From the NCBI RefSeq assembly GCF_017873605.1, contig NZ_JAGGKI010000004.1:1-64000 (forward strand): a DNA stretch of 64,000 nucleotides, read 5' to 3'. Both the position numbers and the translations under genes were made by a program. The DNA is from Paenibacillus lactis. Its GTDB lineage: Bacteria; Bacillota; Bacilli; Paenibacillales; Paenibacillaceae. The first letter of the stretch is position 1; every line of letters begins with the position of its first letter. The notes below the pieces were generated by a model, which saw only the letters and a program-made list of their open reading frames with translations, made no database searches and was not told where the DNA came from. Shown piece after piece: positions 15,347 through 24,528 of this stretch.

Positions 15347-16969
15347 TTAACGGCTGTTGAAACGGTCCAGCGCCGCCTGCTGGATCTTCACCGCTTCCTC
15401 GATCCCCATACCCTGAATCGTCTCGACGAACTTGTCGAATCCGCTGATCGGCTCCACGCCCATAATGAATTTGTTCACCATTTCCTCGTAATAGGTGTTT
15501 ACATCGTTCATGATGGATGCATACCGCGTGCTCTCTTCAGCCGTAGGGGAAATGACCGGCATCAGGCGGCTGTTGTCCGCCTTCATCCAGGTCTCGATCG
15601 CCGCTTTCTGCTCAGGCAGCGCGGAATATTGCTCGATATACCGGCGGTCCTGCACGAATGGACCGGAGTAGCTCGCCAAATTGTATTTGGCCAGCGCTTG
15701 GGTAATGGACAGCCCGTCCGGATTCTTCATCACTTCATCCGTATACGTCGGGTACCCGTCCTTCATCTCGTAGCTGACGCCTTCGACGCCGAAGTTAAAC
15801 AGCATATGCCCTTCTTCGCCGTATTTGTAATCGAGCCATTTCACCGTTTCGGCCGGATTTTTGTTGGCCTTCGTAATCGCTGCTCCAAAGCCGTTATACG
15901 CCGAGTCCTTCTGACCCAGAATCGGCATATCTCCTTTCTTCAGCACGACGTTTGGCGCTGCCGCCAGCTTGACATCCGGATTGGATGCCTTCATTAGCTC
16001 GGTATAACGACCCAAACTGCTGCCCATGTAGCCCGAGAAAGCACCCACTTGGCTGTTCGTGACCTTTGCGTCCTTCAGTGTGGCGTCCGTGGCGGCAAAA
16101 TCTTGATCGATCAGCCCTTCGGCATACCACTTGCTCATCGTTTCCAGATAAGATTTGAACTCCGGCTGGATCGGACCGTACTTCACCTGACCATCGACCT
16201 GATAGAATCCGGTCGTAATTCCCCACGCACCCACGAAAGCATGGTTGATCCCCGTCATGTCCAGGTCAAGCAGCAGCGGGATTTCATCCGCCTTCCCGTT
16301 TCCGTTCGGATCGCCCGTCTTGATCGCCTTCAGAACCTCATACCATTCATCGATCGTCTCCGGGACCTCAAGCTTGAGCTGGTCCAGCCAATCCTGCCGA
16401 ATAATGAGCCCGTTGAACGTCAGCAAGTATTCGTCTCCCCGCAGGAACGGGAACACGTATATATTGCCGTCATCGGTCGTAATGAGCTTCCGGTACTCCG
16501 GGTTGTCATTCAATACCTTGGTTAAATTCGGCGCATGCTCCTCGATCAATTCATTGAGTCGGATGATCGTGCCATCCGAGATCGCCTTATCCGGACCGCC
16601 GGATACGTTTGCCCACCCATACTCGATGACGTCCGGTAAATTGCCCGAGGACACCATAATATTGAAGGCATCCGCTTCCTGCCCGGCCGGAGGGTGCTGG
16701 AAGGTGATTTTGGTACCTGTCGTCTTCTCCAGTTCTTGATAGGCAGCGATGCCATTCATGTCCTGCATGGTCGCGGAAGCGTTTGCATTTAATGTCACCC
16801 AATAAGTCAGCTTGCCGGGATAACCGACCTCACCGCCGGATGCAACCTCCTTGCCTTGTTCGCCTCCCTGCTCCTCCGCCCCGGAGCCTTTACCGCTGCA
16901 GCCGGCGATCATCGCCACGATTAAGATCAAGATCGCCATTTTTGCCGTACGTTTTCGAATGGTTCCCAT
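15347..16969 (-). CDS. Sugar-binding lipoprotein of an LplA/YtcQ-type ABC importer
   Basis: A 540-residue extracellular solute-binding protein. The N-terminus has a basic region, a hydrophobic stretch and the lipobox IAGC, so it is a membrane-anchored lipoprotein. The length and the motif GDPNGNGKADEIPLL are typical of the large family-1 binding proteins paired with LplB/YtcP permeases. GGAGG lies 8 nt before this ATG, and the frame extends 35 codons further upstream without support. Its upstream neighbour is a YesN-type regulator and its downstream genes are the permeases and GH88 hydrolase. The substrate is inferred as unsaturated uronate oligosaccharides. Confidence 0.9.
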   Translation of the reverse strand: MGTIRKRTAKMAILILIVAMIAGCSGKGSGAEEQGGEQGKEVASGGEVGYPGKLTYWVTLNANASATMQDMNGIAAYQELEKTTGTKITFQHPPAGQEADAFNIMVSSGNLPDVIEYGWANVSGGPDKAISDGTIIRLNELIEEHAPNLTKVLNDNPEYRKLITTDDGNIYVFPFLRGDEYLLTFNGLIIRQDWLDQLKLEVPETIDEWYEVLKAIKTGDPNGNGKADEIPLLLDLDMTGINHAFVGAWGITTGFYQVDGQVKYGPIQPEFKSYLETMSKWYAEGLIDQDFAATDATLKDAKVTNSQVGAFSGYMGSSLGRYTELMKASNPDVKLAAAPNVVLKKGDMPILGQKDSAYNGFGAAITKANKNPAETVKWLDYKYGEEGHMLFNFGVEGVSYEMKDGYPTYTDEVMKNPDGLSITQALAKYNLASYSGPFVQDRRYIEQYSALPEQKAAIETWMKADNSRLMPVISPTAEESTRYASIMNDVNTYYEEMVNKFIMGVEPISGFDKFVETIQGMGIEEAVKIQQAALDRFNSR

Positions 16970-17100
16970 AGTCGACGCCTCCTTTTTTTGAATGCATGAT
17001 TTTCGTGTCAGCCTCGGGACAGCTCTGCCGCCCTTGCCTAATATTAGGGAGAAAGCGCCGGGATCGTACATCATACATTTTCAATATCGGTAAACACCAA

Positions 17101-19428
17101 TTAAGATTCGGCATGATCTTTTCTTAATGTGGATGATAGGGAATGCAGCGTTTCCTTATATTTTCCGGGCGTAATCCCTTCGTATTTCTTGAATACCCGG
17201 ATAAAGCCGACGTCGCTGGTATACCCGACTGATCGGGCGATCTGCGAGATGGTGCTCCCCGCATCCTTCATCATTTCCTTGGAGCGCTCAATTCGGATCT
17301 TCGCCAAATAATCGGTCAGATTCGAGCCGCTGTTCTTCTTGAAGAAAGCCGATAAATACGGCGGCGTAATATTGAACTGCTCGGCAATGGATGCCAAACT
17401 GATCATCGCGTCGTCGTGGTGCTCGATAATGTATTTTTTGATTTTTTCCAGCAGCAGCGTTGAGGAATCGCCCCTCTGCTGTTTTACATACAGGCAAACC
17501 TGATGGAACATAAACTGCATCTCCGAATACAGCTCTTCCAGAGAACCCGCTTCCGTCATGTTTTCAATGGGCTTTGCAGGCGTCCCCAAGATATCCTCAT
17601 ACTTTAAATTCAAAGCATTCAGCAATTTAAACAAGGTACTGAGCAGATTCGCAAACAGCAGCCGCCCATGCTCCGGGGTAATCTGCTTCCCTGTAAAGTT
17701 GTTTTCATACAGCTGCTGAATGATGTCCTTCGTTTTCACCGCGTCCCCGCTCTTCATCGCATTGATCAGCTGGATTTCCGTTTCGATCGGAAAGTCATAA
17801 TACACCTCCGCTTCCCGTTTCATTTCTTCATAAAACAGAATGGGTTTATAGGCTGTAAAGATCGAGTACTCCAGCGCTCTTACGCTCTCTGCATAACAGC
17901 TTGGCAGCTGCCCCATCCCTGCATGGATGCTGCTGATTCCGATCGTGGTCACCGTCCGGAAGCGCTGCTCGATGACTCTTTTCACCTGCTCGGCCCATTC
18001 ATACAGCTCAACTCCTTTACCGCATTCCTCAGGAACGTTCAGAATAATGGCGACTTCGTTCTTCTCCAGCTCAACGGCGTAGGCGGCATAACCCGGCATC
18101 TCTTCCGCCACTTTCCCGGTCACGAATCGGATTAACGCCCATTCCCGCTCACAATCATGATGAATAAAGCCGCTTGCGTCCCGGAGCTCAATCAGCGCCA
18201 CGGCGAAGCTTGAGTGCGGGAAGGTTATGCCCATGAATGAAAGGGACTGCTGCGAAATATCATCCGTATCGACATGCCCCTTTAACAGGCGAAGCAGGAA
18301 ATTCGCGCGGATGGCCGGCGTCTGCCTGAACAGCTGCTCTTCCATCTCCACCTGCTTGCCGAAGGAATCCGCCATGGTGGATTTGATAAACTCATATTCG
18401 TTTCGGATATTCCCTCCTTTAGTCGGATGGGATTGCCGGATAAAACGAATGATGTCACGAAGAGGATGATAAGCCCGATAGGTCATATATGCGCACACGA
18501 TAATTCCGGCAGCCAGACATAAGGCCAGAACACCGACCGCCATTCGCTTGACCATGATCACCTTCGCCATAAATACATTTTCGGGAACGAGCGATACATA
18601 CTCCCAGCCGTTACGAGCTGAAGTGGTAGACACGGTCATCATCCCGCTCTCCGAAGCTGATGCCCCGTTAGCGAGCTCACTCCTCTCACCCGCACTGAGC
18701 AGGACCTGCCCCTCCGCATCCTTGATGTAGATCGTGCCGTGATTCGCTTTCACGATCTCCTCAAGCAATCCCATGATTTGCCGTTCTTCGATGAGAATCA
18801 CCAAAGCGCCCTTCGGGGTGCTCTTTTCCCCGAATGGAAGCGTTTGCAAATAGGTTAGCATTCGTTTCTTGTTTAAGCCCTTGCCGACTTCGGTTACCGG
18901 GAGAAAGCGATTAAAATGAACGCCGTGAAGGATATCGTCCTGAAACTGCTTATACGTTAAATTGGGGTAGCCGTAGATTTCCGAGAACAAAATGGATGAA
19001 TTCGTTTTGAAGCCCGGGCTCACCACCGTATCGCTCTTCCGAAGATACACATAAAAATCCGTTATGAAGCTGCTGCTGTTCCGATAACGCTCCAGCTCCT
19101 TCATAAAGCTCAAATAATCATACCGTTCCTCAGCGGTTTGGAGCGTTCCAGACTTGAGCAGGGTGTCCAGCTTCGGATGCGATGAAGTATTCCGGGAGAT
19201 CAGATGCATCTCATCCAGCCGACCGTCCACCACTTGCTTAGCCTGTTCAATCAGGGCCATATTGGCGTTGTTGGCGTTCTCGACCATGATGCTTTCGATT
19301 CTCGTATACAGCCCTCCGAATACGATCACCGGAATGAGCAGCACTACAAGATAGGACAGGAGCAATGTAACAAATACGGACGTACGGCTCGATCGTTCGG
19401 CTTTCAATCTAGTTGGAAATACTCCCAT
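17101..19428 (-). CDS. YesN-type membrane AraC regulator
   Basis: A 775-residue protein combining an extracellular sensor with an intracellular DNA-binding domain. One transmembrane helix lies near residues 18-40 and another near 293-315. The region between is a Cache-like extracytoplasmic sensor. After a linker, the last ~100 residues form an AraC-type helix-turn-helix (SLASIAEQFNITPPYLSAFF, then ISQIARSVGYTSDVGFIRVF and GITPGKYKE). Such regulators sense extracellular sugar or the liganded binding protein and switch on the adjacent transporter. A 26-bp perfect dyad over its putative -10 suggests autoregulation or control by another factor. GGAGGG lies 11 nt upstream of the ATG. Confidence 0.88.
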   Translation of the reverse strand: MGVFPTRLKAERSSRTSVFVTLLLSYLVVLLIPVIVFGGLYTRIESIMVENANNANMALIEQAKQVVDGRLDEMHLISRNTSSHPKLDTLLKSGTLQTAEERYDYLSFMKELERYRNSSSFITDFYVYLRKSDTVVSPGFKTNSSILFSEIYGYPNLTYKQFQDDILHGVHFNRFLPVTEVGKGLNKKRMLTYLQTLPFGEKSTPKGALVILIEERQIMGLLEEIVKANHGTIYIKDAEGQVLLSAGERSELANGASASESGMMTVSTTSARNGWEYVSLVPENVFMAKVIMVKRMAVGVLALCLAAGIIVCAYMTYRAYHPLRDIIRFIRQSHPTKGGNIRNEYEFIKSTMADSFGKQVEMEEQLFRQTPAIRANFLLRLLKGHVDTDDISQQSLSFMGITFPHSSFAVALIELRDASGFIHHDCEREWALIRFVTGKVAEEMPGYAAYAVELEKNEVAIILNVPEECGKGVELYEWAEQVKRVIEQRFRTVTTIGISSIHAGMGQLPSCYAESVRALEYSIFTAYKPILFYEEMKREAEVYYDFPIETEIQLINAMKSGDAVKTKDIIQQLYENNFTGKQITPEHGRLLFANLLSTLFKLLNALNLKYEDILGTPAKPIENMTEAGSLEELYSEMQFMFHQVCLYVKQQRGDSSTLLLEKIKKYIIEHHDDAMISLASIAEQFNITPPYLSAFFKKNSGSNLTDYLAKIRIERSKEMMKDAGSTISQIARSVGYTSDVGFIRVFKKYEGITPGKYKETLHSLSSTLRKDHAES

Positions 19429-19479
19429 CTACTTTCTTCCCTCCAGTTCGATTTGAATGATTCATGATGACCACATTAG

Positions 19480-19505
19480 ATTAATTCCATCATACTGGAA
19501 TTAAT
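19480..19505. promoter_or_regulatory. 26-bp perfect dyad over the YesN-type promoter
   Basis: The arms ATTAATTCCA and TGGAATTAAT are perfect 10-bp inverted repeats separated by TCATAC. A minus-strand TATGAT (-10-like) lies at the dyad centre, about 60 bp upstream of the regulator start. Its position fits a repressor operator. Confidence 0.6.
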
Positions 19506-19747
19506 TTTCATGAACAGACTTTCTTGAAAAATGTTAATCGATCACGAAATCGTATCATTCCCGCTGGAAGGCGTCTTTCGGCAAGCGGGATGCCGCACCA
19601 TTTCTTTACGAGGATTATGTAAAATCCTTACGGGAATATAAAAATACTATAGGAGGGTTTTATACAAGAGAGAATGGCGCTAATCATCCATGCATTCAGG
19701 CTAGGGCTTTAGAATCCCACCGCTGACCATAAAAATAAATGCAAAAA

Positions 19748-19785
19748 GAGCCCGTCCCCAAACAGCAAATTCCGTGGGTAGGCTC
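19748..19785 (-). terminator. Terminator of the SDR gene
   Basis: GAGCC/GGCTC plus inner CCCA/TGGG pairing on the minus strand is followed by TTTTTGC, just past the SDR stop codon. Confidence 0.7.
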
Positions 19786-19802
19786 CCTCTCTTTATCCAT
19801 TA

Positions 19803-20552
19803 TCATGGCTCATATATCATTTTACGTGTCATTCCGCCGTCGACGACCAGATGTGTGCCCGTGACGAAATCGTTCTCCGGATCGGTCAGATAAAAACATG
19901 CTTTCGCAATATCGGATGGAACCCCGACCCTGCCGGCCGGATGCTGGCTGTGGTCTTCCGGGCGAAGCTCCTTGTAGCTGCCGGTCTCGATCCACCCCGG
20001 ACTGATGCAGTTCACCCGGATTCGATCCGGTCCCAGGCTGACCGCCATGGCATGGGTTAATGCAACGATCGCCCCCTTGGATGCGGCGTAAGCCTCCGAG
20101 TTCGGCTCCGACATCATGGAGCGGGTGGAAGACAGGTTGACAACGGCACCGCCACGGCCGGATTTCCTAATATGTACAGCCGCTTCCCGGGTAGCCAAAA
20201 AGCAGCTTCTTGCATTCGTGTTCAGCACATCCTCCCAATCCTGGACGGTCAAATCAAAAGGCGACTTGAAACGCGAAACCCCCGCATTGTTGATCAAAAT
20301 ATCAATTCCGCCGAACTGCTTTACCGCTTCATTCATCAGATGGCGGATATCCTCCTCCTTGCGGACATCGCAAGGTACAAAGAGCGCGGTAAATCCCTGC
20401 TCCCTCAAGGCAGCTGCCGTCTCCTCACCGCGCGTTTCATCGATATCGCTTAATACGACCTGCGCGCCTCTGGAGGCATACGCTTCCGCCAATCCGCGTC
20501 CGATACCGTTTGCGGCACCGGTTATGATCACCGATTTATTGTTAAATTTCAT
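19803..20552 (-). CDS. Short-chain dehydrogenase/reductase (SDR)
   Basis: A 249-residue classical SDR. The cofactor motif is TGAANGIG near residue 11, NNAG lies near residue 83, and the active site is S in NLSS with YAASK. DGG near the C-terminus is the usual end motif. An aspartate after the second strand (LSDIDETRG) favours NAD over NADP. GGAGGAG precedes the ATG, and the frame extends 12 codons further upstream without support. It is monocistronic, with a 65-bp gap to the DUF2500 gene. The substrate is unknown, probably a sugar or polyol. Confidence 0.88.
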   Translation of the reverse strand: MKFNNKSVIITGAANGIGRGLAEAYASRGAQVVLSDIDETRGEETAAALREQGFTALFVPCDVRKEEDIRHLMNEAVKQFGGIDILINNAGVSRFKSPFDLTVQDWEDVLNTNARSCFLATREAAVHIRKSGRGGAVVNLSSTRSMMSEPNSEAYAASKGAIVALTHAMAVSLGPDRIRVNCISPGWIETGSYKELRPEDHSQHPAGRVGVPSDIAKACFYLTDPENDFVTGTHLVVDGGMTRKMIYEP

Positions 20553-20617
20553 GCGAGCTCCTCCTTTATCTCCTTCATTATATACCACAGGAGGAGCCCG
20601 ACTAAAATCCTTGCAAA

Positions 20618-21037
20618 TTAGGTTTTGTGATGCCCATAGCCTCGGACGGTATCACGATTCGACTTCGGATGCCGGACGAAGCTGTAATAGCGGGTCCCCT
20701 GAAAACGCAGCAGTCCCTCATCCCCTTCCGCACACATGCCGAATTCCTCGCCATTCACGACAAACTCCATCCTGTCGCCGCTTTCGACTTCGAACGTTAA
20801 ATAATAGGTGGTTCGAGTACGGCTCGACATCGCTTCATCTGTATGATGCGTATGCTTCACTTCGGTCCGCTTGCTCACAATTTTAGAATCGACGGTTAGC
20901 AAAGGCTGTCGGTTGTTCTGGCTCCATTGCAATATTCCTTTCCCTGCCGACAGTATAATAATCCCGATGACGACGATGAAAAATATGGGCATAACGCTGC
21001 CGAAAAAATCGAACATCCACTCCGATCCCGATCCCAT
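20618..21037 (-). CDS. DUF2500-like membrane protein
   Basis: A 139-residue protein with one hydrophobic segment near the N-terminus (MPIFFIVVIGIIILSAG). A soluble domain of about 90 residues follows, with TYYLTFEVESGDRMEFVVNG and GDEGLLRFQGTRYYSF. The latter resembles DUF2500 (Escherichia coli YhhM), a family of unknown function. GGAGGGGGGAG gives a strong ribosome-binding site for this ATG. A start 54 nt further upstream is open but unsupported. No operon partner is evident. Confidence 0.65.
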   Translation of the reverse strand: MGSGSEWMFDFFGSVMPIFFIVVIGIIILSAGKGILQWSQNNRQPLLTVDSKIVSKRTEVKHTHHTDEAMSSRTRTTYYLTFEVESGDRMEFVVNGEEFGMCAEGDEGLLRFQGTRYYSFVRHPKSNRDTVRGYGHHKT

Positions 21038-21188
21038 GCGGCTCCCCCCTCCACCTTGTCTTGAAATATGTATATGCTTAGACTCGGACAATTTAACTCC
21101 TTCGAAAGGGAAGTTTTAGCGAAAAATTTAGGAAAGTTGTCCACCAGAGAGCGTTGTTCGCGTCGCTTTTCGATATCCCATATAAAAA

Positions 21189-21225
21189 AGGCTTCACCGT
21201 CACGGATCTCCCGCCGGTAAAGCCT
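21189..21225 (-). terminator. Terminator of the Asp-box lipoprotein gene
   Basis: AGGCTT/AAGCCT and CCG/CGG-type inner pairing on the minus strand, followed by TTTTTTA. It begins 14 bp after the stop codon. Confidence 0.8.
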
Positions 21226-21238
21226 GGCTTATTCATGA

Positions 21239-22534
21239 TTATAGACCTTGCCAAGATACCCCGCCATCCGTGCTCATCATCAGACGGGAGCGTTTCTTGT
21301 CTTCCGTTTCAATCAGGAGCCAGCCGACGTCTGATGAAATAAACTGCATTTTCACCACTTTCGGGTACTTTTTCAAATTGCTTGTCAACAGCTCATCCCT
21401 TGGATACGGCTTCCAATTCCGGCCCATATCGGTTGTATGGTACACGATGCCGTTCACCATTGCCCATCCGTCATGCAGTCTGCGGAACACCGGTTGGATG
21501 CTGCCTTTGTTCGGATCCCCCGTCATTGGGAACGAAACCAAATTCCATGACCTCCCAGTATCGGCTGTAAAATAACCCATGTACTTAGGGGCATCTTTGA
21601 CCATGCACACAACGGGGATATAGACCTCTTCGCCAACGAAACCGAGCGCTTGGGGCGTACCTGCATAGACCGAACCGCAGCGGTCGAGCGAATCGCTCTG
21701 GAATACCTGAGCGGAAGATTTCCATTGACTCCCGCCGTCGCGTGTGATGTACAGCTTGGACGATTGCAGCTCCTGCACCGTTGCAAACCCGACTTGAGGA
21801 TTGGTGAACCTCATGCCGATCATGGAGCCTGTTCTTGGAATCACCGTTCCCGGTATACGGGTTCTTGGGTACTCTGTATTCTGCATAACCTCATGCCATA
21901 CGATCCCGTCGTTGGTTCGATACAGCAGCTTCTCCTCCAAGCCTTTGGAGGAACTGCCTGAAGCCATGATCCAGCCTTGCTCTGAGGACACAAAGGATAG
22001 CGCCGTCACGATGCCGGATTTAGGAAGCGCCGATATTTTCCAGCTCTTTCCCCCGTCAGAGGTGTGAAGCAGCACGGTCTCCGTCGAGCCCTGCATGTTC
22101 CGTATGATCCATCCGTGATCCTTATCGGTAAATACGATATCTTTCCCATACACCAGCTTGCTGCCGAATTCGACATTGGACGAAGGCGAGATGTCCATCC
22201 ACGTTTCACCATAATCCTGCGTCTGATAGAGTCGGAGCGAAGCGTTGGTGATTCCCCAGGCGATGCCTGTCGTTTCGCTTAACAGGTGAAAGTCGGTCAG
22301 CCGGGTATGTATCTGGTATTTGCTCTTCTCCTCCGGAGCTTTCTGGCTAGTCTCCGGCGTTACAAGCGTAATCACCTGTCCTTCTTCTTCCGCTGCATCC
22401 TGCATGATCGGTTCAGGAGGTCCTTCTGTCGAAGGCTGCTGTTGTTTTTTTACCGGCTCCGAGGTACATGACGCTAACATGCATACAATGAATGCCAGCG
22501 TGCTAAGCCGCAATAGAAAACGTCGTGGTCTCAA
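21239..22534 (-). CDS. Lipoprotein with Asp-box (BNR/Ycf48-like) beta-propeller
   Basis: A 431-residue lipoprotein. The signal peptide ends with the lipobox LASC, then comes a Lys/Gln/Pro/Glu-rich linker of ~60 residues. The rest holds at least six Asp-box motifs of the S/T-x-D-x-G-x-x-W form: DYGETW, DGGKSW, DGGSQW, DTGRSW, DMGRNW and DGGVSW. This is the signature of a BNR or Ycf48-like propeller. Such exported propellers bind proteins or glycans, but the role here is unknown. The start codon is TTG, 7 nt after GGAGG. Confidence 0.83.
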   Translation of the reverse strand: MRPRRFLLRLSTLAFIVCMLASCTSEPVKKQQQPSTEGPPEPIMQDAAEEEGQVITLVTPETSQKAPEEKSKYQIHTRLTDFHLLSETTGIAWGITNASLRLYQTQDYGETWMDISPSSNVEFGSKLVYGKDIVFTDKDHGWIIRNMQGSTETVLLHTSDGGKSWKISALPKSGIVTALSFVSSEQGWIMASGSSSKGLEEKLLYRTNDGIVWHEVMQNTEYPRTRIPGTVIPRTGSMIGMRFTNPQVGFATVQELQSSKLYITRDGGSQWKSSAQVFQSDSLDRCGSVYAGTPQALGFVGEEVYIPVVCMVKDAPKYMGYFTADTGRSWNLVSFPMTGDPNKGSIQPVFRRLHDGWAMVNGIVYHTTDMGRNWKPYPRDELLTSNLKKYPKVVKMQFISSDVGWLLIETEDKKRSRLMMSTDGGVSWQGL

Positions 22535-22746
22535 AACGGTTCCTCCTCTTCCATACCACTAAGCCAGGTTGCGTTTCTTCGACATTATAACATATTCATT
22601 CGATCAGATAAGTACAGATCCGGCTTGCAATATTTACAATCCTGTAGCTTTTTACGGATATTGTTCGTCAAGATGCATAAGGGAGCCCTCGGATTGGAAA
22701 ACTTTTGAGGTGCAAGAAACCATATCATGCCCAGGGGGTGATTTTC

Positions 22747-22971
22747 GTGGCAAAACCGGACAATCGCGAAGATAACGTAGAGCATCTGCAGGATGCCGTG
22801 CAGAACACCATTGAAAACTTCCGCGAAGCTGAGGACTATTTGGAAGAGTTCGGCGATGAGATTCCTGCCTCGGAGAAGGAGCAAATCGAGGATCGCAATG
22901 AGCGCCGCAAGAGAAGCATCTCCGGCTTCCGTGAGGAAATTAAAGACGAGGCCGCCCATCAGGGCGAATAA
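22747..22971 (+). CDS. tlp: Small acid-soluble spore protein Tlp
   Basis: A 74-residue, highly charged, helical protein matching Tlp: AKPDNREDNVEHLQDAVQNT at the N-terminus, then FREAEDYLEE and KEQIEDRNERRKRSI. Tlp is a minor small acid-soluble protein made in the developing forespore, usually under sigma-G. The start is GTG after a strong GGGGGTGA. An earlier ATG in the frame is 14 codons upstream and unsupported. No clear sigma-G promoter could be assigned. It supports the conclusion that this is an endospore former. Confidence 0.9.
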   Translation: MAKPDNREDNVEHLQDAVQNTIENFREAEDYLEEFGDEIPASEKEQIEDRNERRKRSISGFREEIKDEAAHQGE

Positions 22972-22990
22972 TCGGGATGTTGCCATAAGA

Positions 22991-23027
22991 AAATCAGGAG
23001 GTTCGCTTCTTATGCGCCTCCTGATTT
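22991..23027. terminator. Terminator between tlp and the LysE-type gene
   Basis: AAATCAGGAGG and CCTCCTGATTT form an 11-bp stem followed by T7 on the plus strand. It also pairs on the minus strand, so it can serve both convergent genes. Confidence 0.9.
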
Positions 23028-23049
23028 TTTTGTAAATACATGAACCTTC

Positions 23050-23676
23050 CTATAATCGGGTAAATACCAGCTTCATGCCGATGATGGTGAAAATGCACCC
23101 TCCCAGGATGTTCATCCATTCGCCAAAACGCGATTTCGATAGAAGCCGCTGGCTGAATGCCCCCGCAAAGTACGCCAAGATCCCGAATATCAGACCGGTC
23201 AGGATGAGGAACATCATGCCTAAGATAAAGAGCTGTAAACCGGCATGACCTTGCTTATCATTGACGAACTGCGGAAGGAAAGAGAGAAAGAAAATCGCCA
23301 CCTTCGGGTTCAGCACGTTCATGAGAAACCCCTTTAAGATCAAATTCCGGCCGGATTCAGGACTGCCTTCCCGAAGACCGATCGGATCCTTCCGGTGCTT
23401 AAACGACTTATAGGCAAGATAGAATAAATAACAGGCGCCCGCGATTTTAAACAGCGTAAACACCGTCGCAGACGTTTTAATGATGATGGATACGCCGAGC
23501 GCAGCTGCAAGCGTATGTACGATATTGCCTAAGCTCAAGCCGATGGCGCTTAATATGCCGGCCCTTTTGCCGCTGGTCATGCCCTGCGTAACGGCAAACA
23601 GCAGATCCGGACCCGGCACCAGGATAAGCAATATCGCCGATCCTAGAAACAGCATTAAAGAAGTGATGGTAAACAT
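23050..23676 (-). CDS. LysE/RhtB-family amino-acid exporter
   Basis: A 208-residue membrane protein with about six hydrophobic segments. The N-terminal VPGPDLLFAVTQGMTSGKRAG and KGFLMNVLNPKVAIFFLSFLPQF segments are diagnostic for LysE/RhtB exporters, which expel amino acids such as homoserine, threonine or lysine. GAGAGGACC precedes the ATG by a normal distance. It is monocistronic and convergent with tlp. The substrate cannot be read from the sequence. Confidence 0.9.
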   Translation of the reverse strand: MFTITSLMLFLGSAILLILVPGPDLLFAVTQGMTSGKRAGILSAIGLSLGNIVHTLAAALGVSIIIKTSATVFTLFKIAGACYLFYLAYKSFKHRKDPIGLREGSPESGRNLILKGFLMNVLNPKVAIFFLSFLPQFVNDKQGHAGLQLFILGMMFLILTGLIFGILAYFAGAFSQRLLSKSRFGEWMNILGGCIFTIIGMKLVFTRL

Positions 23677-23863
23677 ATATTCGGTCCTCTCTCTATCATG
23701 TTGAGCTGCGATCCTGCCATGGAAAGGGTGAATCGATCCCCCTGCATTGAATGATTACGTTATTTAACCACATCATATTTTAACACAGGAGCGTCATGAC
23801 TGGCGGGAAAAATGATAAATGGAATCATTACTGTCCTGGGCCGTCTGCATCATCCGGTAAAAA

Positions 23864-23907
23864 GAGCCTGCATCAGGCAAGGCGCTTCCCGCTTCCCGAG
23901 CAGACTC
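23864..23907 (-). terminator. Terminator of the gerP operon
   Basis: GAGTCTGC and GCAGGCTC (one G-T pair) form an 8-bp stem around a 28-base loop, followed by TTTTTA on the minus strand. It lies about 20 bp after the gerPE stop. Confidence 0.75.
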
Positions 23908-23926
23908 TCCTATTCGTTATTCGTTT

Positions 23927-24346
23927 TCAATCAGGATAGGGCAAAATAATGATGCCCTTATAACGTTCCAGCGCCTTCGGCTGGTCTGTTATAAAATGGC
24001 GAATGGCCTTGACCCGCGCTTCCAGCTCAAGCTGCTCCGTGGTTCCTATTTGGACCGTGGACGCGGACGCGACAGACAAGACATCGACACGATTCACACG
24101 GATCAGATTATGCTCTTGGATGACGTCCATATCTACATCCGATGAGTCCGGTAATTTCGGGATATCTCTCGTAAAAATAGGGTAATCTTCAAAGCGGCCT
24201 TCATCCTCGTAAAAGACGGGCACCTGCCGTTGTACGGCGAGTGCCTGTGTATACGCATGAAGATCCTCGGATTTACCGCAAATACATGCCGAGCCGTCCG
24301 AGATGTTAATGATATGCATGTTCTCCACAAATACGTTTCGCTTCAT
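23927..24346 (-). CDS. gerPE: Spore germination protein GerPE
   Basis: A 139-residue protein matching GerPE: an N-terminal beta-rich section (VENMHIINISDGSACICGKS) and a central VDVLSVASASTVQIGTTEQLEL. The SSTVQIG-like signature is shared across the GerP proteins. GerP proteins sit in the spore coat and let germinants reach their receptors. The ATG overlaps the gerPD stop by 4 nt, so translation is coupled. It is the last gene of the operon here, and no gerPF follows. Confidence 0.85.
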   Translation of the reverse strand: MKRNVFVENMHIINISDGSACICGKSEDLHAYTQALAVQRQVPVFYEDEGRFEDYPIFTRDIPKLPDSSDVDMDVIQEHNLIRVNRVDVLSVASASTVQIGTTEQLELEARVKAIRHFITDQPKALERYKGIIILPYPD

Positions 24347-24528
24347 GGAGCGGATCCCGATGCTAACGGTACGAGCGGACTGACGAGCAACGACTCCGAT
24401 GGCGTATCGTATATCGATGAGCTGTTGATGATTTTCGTATCTCCGATTAACAGCACGGACGAGCTGGATACCGCGGTTACCCGGATGGAGCCCACATGCA
24501 GCTCCTTATTGATGACTGTCAGCTTCAT
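24343..24528 (-). CDS. gerPD: Spore germination protein GerPD
   Basis: A 61-residue protein very close in pattern to Bacillus GerPD: MKLTVINKELHVGSIRV, then SSSSVLLIGDTKIINSSSIY. The start overlaps gerPC by 23 nt and is preceded by AAAAGGA. In-frame codons further upstream lie inside gerPC and are ignored. It is predicted to be a small coat-associated protein that acts with the other GerP proteins on spore permeability. Confidence 0.9.
   Translation of the reverse strand: MKLTVINKELHVGSIRVTAVSSSSVLLIGDTKIINSSSIYDTPSESLLVSPLVPLASGSAP

Larger units (their letters stand above)
19429..19802. other. Intergenic region right of the YesN-type gene
   Basis: This 374-bp stretch contains a 26-bp dyad near the regulator promoter and the SDR terminator at its right end. 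A GGAGG at about 19652-19658 is followed by a 12-codon frame with no recognisable product. I see no credible gene. Confidence 0.5.

Noticed and set aside
22680..22746. Sigma-G promoter for tlp
   Set aside because: GCATA-like and CATATCA-like motifs occur, but their spacing to each other and to the start codon does not fit.
22585..22986. 133-codon minus-strand frame over tlp
   Set aside because: Tlp on the plus strand is a clear family match with its own ribosome-binding site and terminator. The antisense frame is a shadow.
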